Source: a virus
Virus record (IMG/VR): IMGVR_UViG_3300025141_000231
Coordinates: 1 to 41,585 of that record
DNA: 41,585 nucleotides
Direction: 5' to 3' (one strand)
The position numbers and the translations under genes are program-made. Shown here piece by piece: positions 25,804 to 32,868 of the stretch; the first letter of the stretch is position 1, and the number at the start of each line of letters is the position of its first letter. The notes under the pieces were generated by a model that was not told where the DNA came from, did not search any database, and saw nothing but the letters and a program-made list of their open reading frames with translations.

Positions 25804-26859
25804 TCACGTTCCTTTGGTACCAATAATCCACCAATTTTTTCCATCGGATTGTAGTACTCGACCGGAAGTATTCATTTTAAGAGTTATCTCATCAAAAAGA
25901 TCAATTTTGCCACATGTGCTTTTTATTGTTAGCGTATTGGATTTTAAAATATACTTTTGAGTGTTTATTGTTTTAATGTTAAGGAGACGTCCTTCGTTAA
26001 CGGACGGATCGGGAAGACAGACAGTAATATTAACATCAGATAAATCTGCGAGGATAGTATAATCATTCGGCTCAACAGTATATGTGGACTCTGTGATTGT
26101 TTTTATGGGAGCACTCACTGAACCTCCACATGTCATAGCGGCTTTTGCATGCAATGTCTCATGTACCTCTATAGAAGTAGTTTCCATATGACCGTTTAAA
26201 GTGAGCCTGTTTTTGCCCCCATCAAAAGTAAGATTGGACGATCCACCAAAACTTCGCCCTTGACGGAATTGTATATTATTAGCTCCTCCTCCGGGATGTT
26301 GAATGTGAGAATTAATATATTCATGATAAAGAGTCTTAAGAGTAGTCTTTCTCAATTCTCCATGAGACGCGTCGTAGAGCAGCATTTCATCTGCGTCGGA
26401 CAAGGTTTGGCCTTGAATTTTAATAGAGAACAGATTACTAAAATCTACAATAAGATTATTGTCTCGAACCGATAGACCACCTCTCTCGAACAAAGGAATA
26501 GTGGTGGCTGGCACCTTGCCTTTTAATTCTGTAGCTGGTATCTCTTTAAGGAGTTTTGCTGATCCTTGTAAAAAGTCAAAATGGGCTCGATGACATAACA
26601 ACATTCCTTTTTTGTATTCCAAATGAGGGGTGCCCGTAGCAGTTTTGTTTCCGTTACTAATGAGAATGCGGCCTGCGGCATCATTGTTGATAGTTTCAAT
26701 GGCTGGGCGTTTCAGTTCTTCGCCGGTTAAGAATTTGAAGCTTTCTGCTTCGATACCACCAATAAATACTTTTCTTCCGCCGATGTGTTGTTCGGTGTCT
26801 TTATCCAGCATCGTTTGCTGGGTTTTCTTTACTTCATCGTTAGTGATATTATACGCCAT
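25804..26859 (-). CDS. Fibre-like virion protein 4 (351 aa)
   Basis: Starts MAYNITNDEVKKTQQ. It is the most divergent of the five: the first 200 residues are less Ser/Thr-rich and contain FIGGIEAESFKF, an ETINNDAAGRILISNGN stretch and LLYDASHGELRKTTLKTLYH. The second half returns to the family pattern, with FGGSSNLTFDGGKNRLTLNG and VEPNDYTILADLSDVNITV, followed by a C-terminal ILKSNTLTIKS...SDGKNWWIIGTKGT, the shared 'SDGxxWxI' end. GAGAGGG precedes the ATG. The upstream gap of 147 bases holds a GC-rich terminator and an ACTATTTA element. Confidence 0.65.
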   Translation of the reverse strand: MAYNITNDEVKKTQQTMLDKDTEQHIGGRKVFIGGIEAESFKFLTGEELKRPAIETINNDAAGRILISNGNKTATGTPHLEYKKGMLLCHRAHFDFLQGSAKLLKEIPATELKGKVPATTIPLFERGGLSVRDNNLIVDFSNLFSIKIQGQTLSDADEMLLYDASHGELRKTTLKTLYHEYINSHIQHPGGGANNIQFRQGRSFGGSSNLTFDGGKNRLTLNGHMETTSIEVHETLHAKAAMTCGGSVSAPIKTITESTYTVEPNDYTILADLSDVNITVCLPDPSVNEGRLLNIKTINTQKYILKSNTLTIKSTCGKIDLFDEITLKMNTSGRVLQSDGKNWWIIGTKGT

Positions 26860-26917
26860 TCATTTTTGCCCTCTCTTATAAGTGGTTGCCCGCACCTTTA
26901 ATTATGCGCTTCAGCTA

Positions 26918-26925
26918 TAAATAGT
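26918..26925 (-). promoter_or_regulatory. ACTATTTA element after terminator
   Basis: Minus-strand AAGACTATTTATAG, right after the T-tract of the terminator at 26929-26973 and 58 bases before the 351-aa gene. The extended form AGACTATTTATA is identical to the element at 30496. Confidence 0.45.
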
Positions 26926-26928
26926 CTT

Positions 26929-26973
26929 AAAAAAGAGGACGCCCCCCACAAGGAGGGGCGCCCAATATATTAA
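26929..26973 (-). terminator. GC-rich rho-independent terminator
   Basis: Minus strand: GGGCGCCCCTCC pairs with the complementary GGGGGGCGTCC arm around CTTGT, then CTCTTTTTT. This is the strongest terminator in the window by GC content, and lies 34 bases after the stop of the 449-aa fibre gene. Confidence 0.85.
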
Positions 26974-27006
26974 AGAAAGATTTTCTTCAGAAGAGCAAGC
27001 TCTAAA

Positions 27007-28356
27007 TTAGAAGATCTTCCATTGAGTACCATCAACTCTCATTAAGGAAATAGACGCATTATCTGACATAAGCTCAACAGTCTTGCCGTCAGCCAAGTCA
27101 TCGATCTTGTCGGAAGCGTTGGGAGCGACAACCATCTTGTTGCCGCCCAAAGAAGGCGGACACTTAATGCGAACCACGTCACCGTTGTCCAAGCCGCTAA
27201 GAGCAGGCAAAGTCCAAGTACGATTTACCGTGAACGAACTAGTTCCATAGTTCATTCCAACAGACAAAGTCTTGTTCTCGTCACCCAATGCACCATTAAC
27301 AGTGTTGGTTTCAATAGTGAGTTGGTTAGAAGAAACAGCAAGACCTGATCCTGCAACATCAGTTAAGAAACTGCCAATTGCGATTGCCTTAAGTCTATCG
27401 GAATCATTGTCGTCCATGAAATATAGCATGTCGTTGTCGACATCCATTGCTGTGTCACTATCGAGACCAAGCACAACGTTCTGAGCATCTTTGATCGTTA
27501 AACCATTGTTGATCTGAACTGCTCCGTCTACAGTCAAAGTAGAAGAAGCACTAAGTGTGGTTGCTTTCACAGAAGACTGTGAGGCAGCACCAATGGTAGC
27601 ACCATCGATGGAACCACCGTTGACGTCGACAGTTGTGACAATGCCGAGATCAGAACAAGTCATGCCAGCTACAGTCCAAGTGCTATCAGCTGCGATGGTA
27701 AGCGTTTTGGAAGCCGCGGCTGTACCCAACGTGACAATGTCGTTGTAGTTTAACTCTGCGCCAGTAGCGGTCACAGAAGTACCGTTGAGATCAAAACCAT
27801 CGATATAAGCGGTGCCATCGATGTAGAGATCTTTCCACTGTTTAGTAGAAGAACCCAAGTCATCAGCGTCATCCTGTGCAGGAATAATGCTGGTAATCAC
27901 AGAACCTGAGATAGCGACACCATCGCTCGTGGCGTTGCCAAGAATAGCATTGCCTTGGATTTGACCGTCTCCACTAACCGTAAGTCCGGTCAAAGTGCCG
28001 ACACTCGTCAGAGACGAAGCCACGACTGCGGCGCCCAGAGTGGTTGCGTTAAGAACGCTGGTACCAGCGATTCGCAGGGCTAAGCCACTGCCGATGTCAA
28101 CACCACCGCCATCGAAATCAACGACATCACTACCGCCTACGGCGATAGTCAAATCTGAATTGCCTCCGTGCCAGTAGATAGCACCGTCTGAGGCAGCGCC
28201 TGCGGCACCAAAGCCTAGGACGCCCTTGTGATCACCCGATGCCGATGCATCAGAATTGATCGCCATCATTTTGTCAGTTTCAACATTAGAGTAGTTAAAG
28301 TCAACACCACCCGAAAGTTGGTATTCAGCACTACCCGATTGAAATAAATAAGCCAT
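27007..28356 (-). CDS. Fibre-like virion protein 3 (449 aa)
   Basis: Starts MAYLFQSGSAEYQLSGG. It is beta-rich and repetitive, with AAxSSxTSVGTLTGLTVSGD, DDADDLGSSTKQWKDLYIDG then a AYIDGFDLNGT segment, and LGTAAASKTLTIAADSTWTV. The 'DLGSSxxxWKDLYIDGxAYID' element is the common stem motif of phage fibre proteins. A C-terminal SFTVNRTWTLPALSGLDNGD is followed by SDKIDDLADGKTVELMSDNA and a final MRVDGTQWKIF, the shared end module. A GGAGGG site precedes the ATG. The codon use and purity of the repeats suggest intragenic duplication. Confidence 0.75.
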   Translation of the reverse strand: MAYLFQSGSAEYQLSGGVDFNYSNVETDKMMAINSDASASGDHKGVLGFGAAGAASDGAIYWHGGNSDLTIAVGGSDVVDFDGGGVDIGSGLALRIAGTSVLNATTLGAAVVASSLTSVGTLTGLTVSGDGQIQGNAILGNATSDGVAISGSVITSIIPAQDDADDLGSSTKQWKDLYIDGTAYIDGFDLNGTSVTATGAELNYNDIVTLGTAAASKTLTIAADSTWTVAGMTCSDLGIVTTVDVNGGSIDGATIGAASQSSVKATTLSASSTLTVDGAVQINNGLTIKDAQNVVLGLDSDTAMDVDNDMLYFMDDNDSDRLKAIAIGSFLTDVAGSGLAVSSNQLTIETNTVNGALGDENKTLSVGMNYGTSSFTVNRTWTLPALSGLDNGDVVRIKCPPSLGGNKMVVAPNASDKIDDLADGKTVELMSDNASISLMRVDGTQWKIF

Positions 28357-28425
28357 GTTTAAAAACCCTCCATATTATAGTTTTTTTTAGGCAGGATGCT
28401 TGTTATACACTAAGCACCCCAAGCA

Positions 28426-28441
28426 CCACATTTGCATGTGG
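28426..28441 (-). other. Hairpin in the gap before the 449-aa fibre gene
   Basis: CCACAT and ATGTGG form a perfect six-pair stem with a GCAA tetraloop on the minus strand (GNRA type). There is no T-tract after it, so a terminator is unlikely. It lies between the ACTAATTA element and the 449-aa gene, and would be in the 5' leader of that transcript. Confidence 0.4.
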
Positions 28442-28450
28442 GCTCGCTAT

Positions 28451-28458
28451 TAATTAGT
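28451..28458 (-). promoter_or_regulatory. ACTAATTA element before 449-aa fibre gene
   Basis: Minus-strand CCAACTAATTAATAG, 94 bases before the 449-aa gene, immediately after the stop of the 268-aa gene. It is the third example of the AACTAATTA subtype. Confidence 0.35.
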
Positions 28459-28478
28459 TGGTAAGAGGCGATAAAAAA

Positions 28479-29285
28479 TCAGTAAATGAAATATTTATTG
28501 CTTCCATTACAATAAAGCTGAATAGAAGCATTTGGTGATATCAAAACTATCGAATTTTGACCGTCGATAGTTTGTGATCCAGATGTTAAAACTGTAATGT
28601 TATTGTTGTTGGCGTTGTTTGCCTCGTCTTTTATAACATACATCTGACCGCTATCTAACTGAGTCGCATCGGGCAATCTAATCTCAATAGCAACACTACT
28701 GGTATCAACTCCCAAGAAATAATCACTTTTAGAAGCGGTGATATGGTTCGTAACCGCAATACGACTGAGGGCTATTCCTCCCCCTAAGATAAGGGATTGT
28801 CCATAAAAAGAGGAGGCCGAAATATTAACACTCGAAGAGACACTTCCGCTAATAACAAGCTTATGATTAGGAGTTAAATCTCCTCCAATGTTCAAGCTAC
28901 TGGTTACATACGCATTAGACGAATCGAGGGTTGTGAAGATACCCGATCCGCCTCCAATTCCCGCAATGTTAGTGAGCCGGCTGCCGTCTCCTTCTAGATA
29001 AGAAGCTGATAATCCTATGCTAGCAGTAAGTTCGCCGGTGATGTTTAAAGTCTGCCCATCAAAAGTTATATTTGATTCGCAAGTTATGCCATTAGCATCT
29101 CCACCAACATTCGTGAGAAGTCCATTATTGACAGGGTTTGTCACACGGGGAATGTTAATGACACTCGACCCGTCAGAAGTGCTTAAGTTACCTGATACGT
29201 ACTGCGCAGTGACAGAACCGTCATACCACCCTGCGCCGACTGATCTCTGAGCAATTAGGGTTCCTGATATAGCATTGTACGCCAT
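28479..29285 (-). CDS. Fibre-like virion protein 2 (268 aa)
   Basis: Starts MAYNAISGTLIAQRSVGAGW. SNITFDGQTLNITGELTAS (73-91), SASYLEGDGSRLTNIAGIGG (95-114) and VSSSVNISASSFYGQS reuse the family modules: 'DGxxLTNI' after an ISASxxY strand. The C-terminal VIKDEANNANNNNITVLTS then GSQTIDGQNSIVLISPNASI and YCNGSNKYFIY forms the cleanest copy of the shared end. An AGGGGTG site lies upstream of the ATG. Likely a trimeric fibre or fibre tip. Confidence 0.7.
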   Translation of the reverse strand: MAYNAISGTLIAQRSVGAGWYDGSVTAQYVSGNLSTSDGSSVINIPRVTNPVNNGLLTNVGGDANGITCESNITFDGQTLNITGELTASIGLSASYLEGDGSRLTNIAGIGGGSGIFTTLDSSNAYVTSSLNIGGDLTPNHKLVISGSVSSSVNISASSFYGQSLILGGGIALSRIAVTNHITASKSDYFLGVDTSSVAIEIRLPDATQLDSGQMYVIKDEANNANNNNITVLTSGSQTIDGQNSIVLISPNASIQLYCNGSNKYFIY

Positions 29286-29302
29286 CCGACACTTTCACCC
29301 CT

Positions 29303-30061
29303 TTAGAATATATACCAGTTATGCCCATCTGAATATAGATTTATTGCAGGCAGACTTCCTGTTAGTATATAGGAGGTTTCCCCATCAATTGTATCAGGAG
29401 ATGAGCCAGATATATAAATTGCCGTACCAACTCGGGATGTTTGCTCGTCTTTAATAATTCTGAGAGAGCCTGTGCCGGCTAAGGAAGCGCTTGGAAGACG
29501 ATAGTCTGTATCAGCATCGCCGGCACGGATACCTATAATATAGTCGTCATTAGAGCCAGTGATGCCGGCGACTTCTGTAACTTGAGTATAATTAACGCGA
29601 ACACCGGGAACCTTAAGAATCGAACTCGCATTGAAATATTCAATATCAAGGCTACTATTGCCATATACTTGCAAAGAGCCGCTGATAACTGTGTCTGATG
29701 ACTCATCGTTGCCAAGATACGATGAGCCCGATATGTATAAGCTGCCGGTGCGAGTGTGGACGTCCGACGCATCGTTTCCGAAATAAGTAGAACCCGTAGC
29801 ATCAATGACTGCCACATCTTCAATGTGGAAAGTACTAGCACTAATGGTGCCAGTGACAACTAAGGTGCCTGAAAGCACCAAGGTGTTTGCCGCCAAATTT
29901 GAATAGGACGACGTATAAAAAAGAAAATTAGAAGAACCACTAGTGGCGTTAGATCCCGTTACAAACTGAACGGATCCGTCCGGACCGGCTGCTTGGCCGC
30001 CTCCGCTTCCGGCTGAACCTGAATCGGTGCAATCAATGTATGCCCATCCAAAGGTGGCCAT
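29303..30061 (-). CDS. Fibre-like virion protein 1 (252 aa)
   Basis: First of the five fibre-like genes in transcription order. It starts MATFGWAYIDCTDSGSAGSG, a Gly/Ser-rich hinge, rather than the MAYN of most others. VLSGTLVVTGTISASTFHIE (62-81) is a family strand module, followed by three 'GSxYxGNDxSD' units in VIDATGSTYFGNDASD and SGSSYLGNDESSD. The C-terminus, IIKDEQTSRVGTAIYISGSS then PDTIDGETSYILTGSLPAIN and LYSDGHNWYIF, is closely related to that of the 268-aa protein. It overlaps nothing but follows the 133-aa gene by one base. Confidence 0.7.
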   Translation of the reverse strand: MATFGWAYIDCTDSGSAGSGGGQAAGPDGSVQFVTGSNATSGSSNFLFYTSSYSNLAANTLVLSGTLVVTGTISASTFHIEDVAVIDATGSTYFGNDASDVHTRTGSLYISGSSYLGNDESSDTVISGSLQVYGNSSLDIEYFNASSILKVPGVRVNYTQVTEVAGITGSNDDYIIGIRAGDADTDYRLPSASLAGTGSLRIIKDEQTSRVGTAIYISGSSPDTIDGETSYILTGSLPAINLYSDGHNWYIF

Positions 30062-30062
30062 T

Positions 30063-30464
30063 TTATCCTACTCCCGATGAACCTGACCAACTGGGACGTC
30101 CGGTGCCCATTGATGTGCGTGTTGACGGGATAGAAGTCAGACCAGCTACTACTTCTACTTGGGCCTCTGCAACCCCTATTCCATAGAGCCACAGTTCCGA
30201 TACTTTTAATTCTAGAACCTCAGAACTGGATCCCGATGCCACTCTAAAATAATTACTTCCTGATACTCCAATTTCAGAAAACCCTACGCGAACGGGCCCG
30301 TCATCTACATGAACCTGGACCCATCGAGTTACGAAGGGAAATTCTATTTTTGTTGCATTGTTGCAGCCAAGGGCTGCAACTGCGTATGGTTGTCCGCTGA
30401 CTTGGTAAGCCCCGACATGGTTTAATCCAACTTCTGCTTTCCATGATGGATTGAAATTTGCCAT
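30063..30464 (-). CDS. Small virion protein upstream of fibre genes
   Basis: 133 aa, no named family. Beta-rich, with YQVSGQPYAVAALGC (19-33), KIEFPFVTRWVQVHVDDG (39-56), VRVGFSEIGVSGSNYFRVA and VLELKVSELWLYGI. The C-terminus is Ser/Gly-rich and disordered. The 'FPxVTRWxxV' strand and 'LELKVSEL' strand suggest a small jelly-roll-like head or fibre-attachment protein; proteins of this look occur beside capsid and fibre genes in marine phages (recognition, not a search). It is preceded by an ACTATTTA element 32 bases before the ATG and a TTTAGGAG site. Confidence 0.55.
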   Translation of the reverse strand: MANFNPSWKAEVGLNHVGAYQVSGQPYAVAALGCNNATKIEFPFVTRWVQVHVDDGPVRVGFSEIGVSGSNYFRVASGSSSEVLELKVSELWLYGIGVAEAQVEVVAGLTSIPSTRTSMGTGRPSWSGSSGVG

Positions 30465-30495
30465 TATAAAACTCCTAAATTATGCTCGTTTGTTA

Positions 30496-30503
30496 TAAAT
30501 AGT
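30496..30503 (-). promoter_or_regulatory. ACTATTTA element before fibre cluster
   Basis: Minus-strand AAAGACTATTTATAAC, directly after the bS21 stop codon and 32 bases before the 133-aa gene. It would drive the 133-aa and fibre genes. Best example together with the element at 26918. Confidence 0.45.
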
Positions 30504-30505
30504 CT

Positions 30506-30748
30506 TTAAATTTTTCTATTACGCCTTTCTTGGGCTCTCTTTCTTTTTTGTTCATCTCGCTTTCGTTGGCGCGCTGCGCGAATGCGCTTTTCTTTCTTGG
30601 CCACCGAAGGCTTTTTGTAGCGGCGCCCTTCTTTGACGATTTCAACAATTCGTGCTTTTTTTGTTTTTTTGATAAATCTGCGAATCATCCGTTCAGTATT
30701 GTTGTGACATTCCCTGCTGGTCACTTTAACGTGTGTGGCGCGCGACAT
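30506..30748 (-). CDS. rpsU: Ribosomal protein bS21, phage copy
   Basis: 80 aa from the ATG at 30748; a longer reading uses a TTG overlapping the gene before, but AAGTAGG lies next to this ATG. bS21 is a small-subunit protein involved in initiation at Shine-Dalgarno sites. The start THVKVTSRECHNNTERMIRR followed by FIKKTKKARIVEIVKEGRRY and KKPSVAKKEKRIRAARQRK matches bS21 in order: the N-terminal strand, the 'ALRRFKR' type helix, the 'YEKPSxxRKRK' turn and the long basic C-terminal helix. A phage bS21 could replace the host protein and favour phage mRNAs. It is unusual here in that it lies among late head and fibre genes. Confidence 0.85.
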   Translation of the reverse strand: MSRATHVKVTSRECHNNTERMIRRFIKKTKKARIVEIVKEGRRYKKPSVAKKEKRIRAARQRKRDEQKRKRAQERRNRKI

Positions 30749-30753
30749 AAAAC

Positions 30754-31158
30754 CTACTTTACCGCTTTCCAAACGGCGGTTGCATTTCCAACTAAGGAAC
30801 TAATATCTACGCCGGCGTCTCGCGGATCCCCAAGATCAGGATCGCCTTTATTGGGTTCGCGAAATGAAGTAGCGTCAGTGCCTTCAAATAAGTCAACGCC
30901 ATTATAAGCGTCTTTTCCAATCGATTCCATCAAGCTTTTTCGATATTCATTCACCTTCGCATTAGTCTGCGATGCTTGAGCTTGCATATTCAGTTTTTGT
31001 TCGGGTGCGCGGTGGTGGCGCTCAGTCAGCGTGGGTGTCCCTAATCCTTTCGCGACTTCCGAGACCACATTAGACAACATTCCTTCTTCTAATAAAATCT
31101 CGTGGATGCACTCTTTAACAAGCGGCTTAATTAATTTTTTTAATTCTGTTTTTTTCAC
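30754..31158 (-). CDS. Unknown 134-aa protein with capsid-targeting-like N-terminus
   Basis: Starts MKKTELKKLIKPLVKECIHE and continues ILLEEGMLSNVVSEVAKGLG. The first 26 residues form a basic amphipathic helix ending in LLEE, which fits the prohead protease cut site (L/I-x-E). The rest is polar and low in complexity (RHHRAPEQKLNMQAQASQTN, then DVDISS-like acidic segments), with no membrane segment. The stop abuts bS21 and the start abuts the prohead protease gene (one-base gap), so it is made at the same time as the protease. A protein packaged inside the head, or a core component, is inferred. Confidence 0.55.
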   Translation of the reverse strand: MKKTELKKLIKPLVKECIHEILLEEGMLSNVVSEVAKGLGTPTLTERHHRAPEQKLNMQAQASQTNAKVNEYRKSLMESIGKDAYNGVDLFEGTDATSFREPNKGDPDLGDPRDAGVDISSLVGNATAVWKAVK

Positions 31159-31764
31159 TTATTCGTCTAAGACCTCGTTCAATAATCTATTAATGCGATC
31201 TGCTTTGGTAAACACATTTGGTGCTTTTAAGTCTTTAGCTTCTTTCATCATAAAAGCGCCGGGCGTAGAAGGCTCCGATACAAAATCAAAGCAAATCAAT
31301 TGAAAATCGTCCTCAACAATCGTACGCCCCTCTGACTCGCTCACCGAACCCATGCCCCGAGAGGAGATGCCCAGCTGGGCGCCGCTGTTTACGAGACCGC
31401 GCAGGATATTGCCTGAAGGAGTGTCGAGAACTTTAACTTTGCCCATAACACTTTTGTCTTCCATCCATACGGCCGTCACCATATGCGAGGCATTTTTTAA
31501 ATTAATCACTGAATCGTCCGGATGGTCTAATTCGCCGAGGGCGCGGTTCTCTTTAACAAGTTTGGAGTATGTTTCAATTTCTCTCATCAATACACGATGA
31601 GGATAAATGCGCCCATTACCATTCTGGATGTCTGCTTCTTGAAGCTTGCCAGACAACATCATGCCGCCGTTGGCTACATACCTCTTTTCATCTTCGGTCA
31701 GTAAATCCTGACAAACGCCGCCTTCGCAGAGCGCATAATATTCACGTAGCAATACTTTACTCAT
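31159..31764 (-). CDS. Prohead core protease, T4 gp21-like
   Basis: 201 aa; serine protease (T4 gp21/HK97 prohead protease fold) that cleaves capsid and core proteins after (L/I)-x-E-like sites. GKLQEADIQNGNGRIYPHRV (39-58) is the characteristic start. His81 in GELDHP and Ser134/Ser135 in LGISSRGMGS are the expected catalytic residues. WMEDKSVMGKVKVLDTPSGN lies between them. Length is close to T4 gp21 (212 aa). The final 25 residues (APNVFTKADRINRLLNEVLD) are a helical tail that may dock to the scaffold. The start has AAAGGATC upstream. It is separated from the gp22/gp23 genes by bS21 and the fibre array, unlike the 21-22-23 order in T4. Confidence 0.9.
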   Translation of the reverse strand: MSKVLLREYYALCEGGVCQDLLTEDEKRYVANGGMMLSGKLQEADIQNGNGRIYPHRVLMREIETYSKLVKENRALGELDHPDDSVINLKNASHMVTAVWMEDKSVMGKVKVLDTPSGNILRGLVNSGAQLGISSRGMGSVSESEGRTIVEDDFQLICFDFVSEPSTPGAFMMKEAKDLKAPNVFTKADRINRLLNEVLDE

Positions 31765-31812
31765 AGTTAAGATCCTTTGCAGCAGCGCCTAACTGGCTGC
31801 AGCATCCATTTG

Positions 31813-32121
31813 TTAGTCCACGTATTTGGTTGCATGTTTAATTCCTTCATCTCCAATAATCATATTGAGAACATATGAGGTTCCCGAGGAGAGACAGCCT
31901 AAAAGTAAGTAATTTACCGGCGTTACATCAAAACTAAATAGTTCTGTGTAGGGGGAAAGTAACATTAAAATCCACCCTACATGGAACCCAATACACATTG
32001 GACACTTGAAGAGTTCTCCTAGCCACCCTGATGTTGGGCGAATGGCATCTAAGATTTTGCCATATACTAAGATTTGTGTCATGCCGTATGCGGCTAACAC
32101 AAAGTATAATAATTCTGTCAT
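31813..32121 (-). CDS. Small membrane protein, DUF1360-like
   Basis: 102 aa. Two to three hydrophobic segments (about 4-18, 46-56, 66-85) and a conserved-looking KCPMCIGFHVGWILMLL with Cys40, Cys43 and His47. This 'CPxCxGF' next to a membrane helix is typical of DUF1360 proteins of phages and Bacillus, whose function is unknown. It overlaps the 69-aa gene by four bases (ATGA), so it is part of the head gene operon. A membrane role during prohead assembly or lysis timing cannot be decided. Confidence 0.6.
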   Translation of the reverse strand: MTELLYFVLAAYGMTQILVYGKILDAIRPTSGWLGELFKCPMCIGFHVGWILMLLSPYTELFSFDVTPVNYLLLGCLSSGTSYVLNMIIGDEGIKHATKYVD

Positions 32122-32327
32122 AATTCCTCTAAAGCTTGTTGTAGATCTATGAGCACGGATTCTAAAACTTCTCGCGTGAGACCACTATCACCACCAGTAG
32201 CTGATTGTACTTTGGTTATCAGGCCTTGTACTTCTTGTTGGGCACTTGCAAGTACTTTGGCTTTTTCGGCAACGCCTTGTTCTTTCTCTTGGAGTGTGTT
32301 TCTCCATATTTCCATTAAGTGTTTCAT
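32118..32327 (-). CDS. Small coiled-coil protein, unknown
   Basis: 69 aa, not recognised. Residues 1-45 are a charged heptad-rich helix (EKEQGVAEKAKVLASAQQEV) and the end LTREVLESVLIDLQQALEEL is a second helix, separated by a short GGDSG turn; a helical hairpin is likely. It overlaps the next gene (ATGA) and lies one base after the gene before, so it is translated with the head-assembly genes. Could be a small scaffold/chaperone component. Confidence 0.5.
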   Translation of the reverse strand: MKHLMEIWRNTLQEKEQGVAEKAKVLASAQQEVQGLITKVQSATGGDSGLTREVLESVLIDLQQALEEL

Positions 32328-32328
32328 T

Positions 32329-32868
32329 TTAAATCGTGTATAAATAGCTAAGCGAATATGGATCGCGAATGTATCCTGGTCGGATTGAGCCCTGATCCGA
32401 ATGCTGTGGCACTTCCCCTAAATCTGTGGAGTCTTCTTTATCTGGGTGGATAAGTTCGTCATCAGCCATAGAGATAATGGCCTCCGTAGATTCAAAGTAG
32501 GGCCTTTCCTCATTAATAAAATTAGAGATGTTGATAAGAGCCATTTTAGCAGTACTAAGGTCGGGTGACGATGCTTCTTCCATCAATGCTTCCAAAGAGC
32601 CATAGAAGGAGCCGGCCTGAATTGAATCAGCTATTACCAAACCCTTCTTGCGCAATTCTGCAAACAAGCGGTTCTGCGCTCCGTATACTAAATCGTTTAA
32701 TGACTCTTTTGGAAAGGCAGTGATCTTGTTGGTCTTTGTGGACAACACAATATCAATATCTCCATGATCAAAAATTAGCAAGTCACCATTCATGCTTTTG
32801 CGAATGTCCATTTCAAGCCGGACGACTGCATTATCGGCGGAGGCGCCTATTCTAATCGTGACTGCCAT
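32329..32868 (-). CDS. Unknown head-operon protein (179 aa)
   Basis: The ATG at 32868, with AGGGAG ten bases upstream, is preferred to a TTG seven codons earlier. The start MAVTIRIGASADNAVVRLEM is a beta hairpin, followed by MNGDLLIFDHGDIDIVLS and then a helical region with LNDLVYGAQNRLFAELRKKG. The rest, including NISNFINEERPYFESTEAII, is mixed, ending in a polar tail. I know no domain for it. It overlaps the 277-aa gene by 17 bases. Position between portal and protease suggests a role in prohead assembly. Confidence 0.55.
   Translation of the reverse strand: MAVTIRIGASADNAVVRLEMDIRKSMNGDLLIFDHGDIDIVLSTKTNKITAFPKESLNDLVYGAQNRLFAELRKKGLVIADSIQAGSFYGSLEALMEEASSPDLSTAKMALINISNFINEERPYFESTEAIISMADDELIHPDKEDSTDLGEVPQHSDQGSIRPGYIRDPYSLSYLYTI

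Noticed and set aside
26916-26923. TATAAATA on the + strand (also at 30494 and 32338), a T4 late promoter match
   Set aside because: It points away from all genes; no + strand gene follows. The minus-strand reading (ACTATTTATA) fits gene direction and is used instead.
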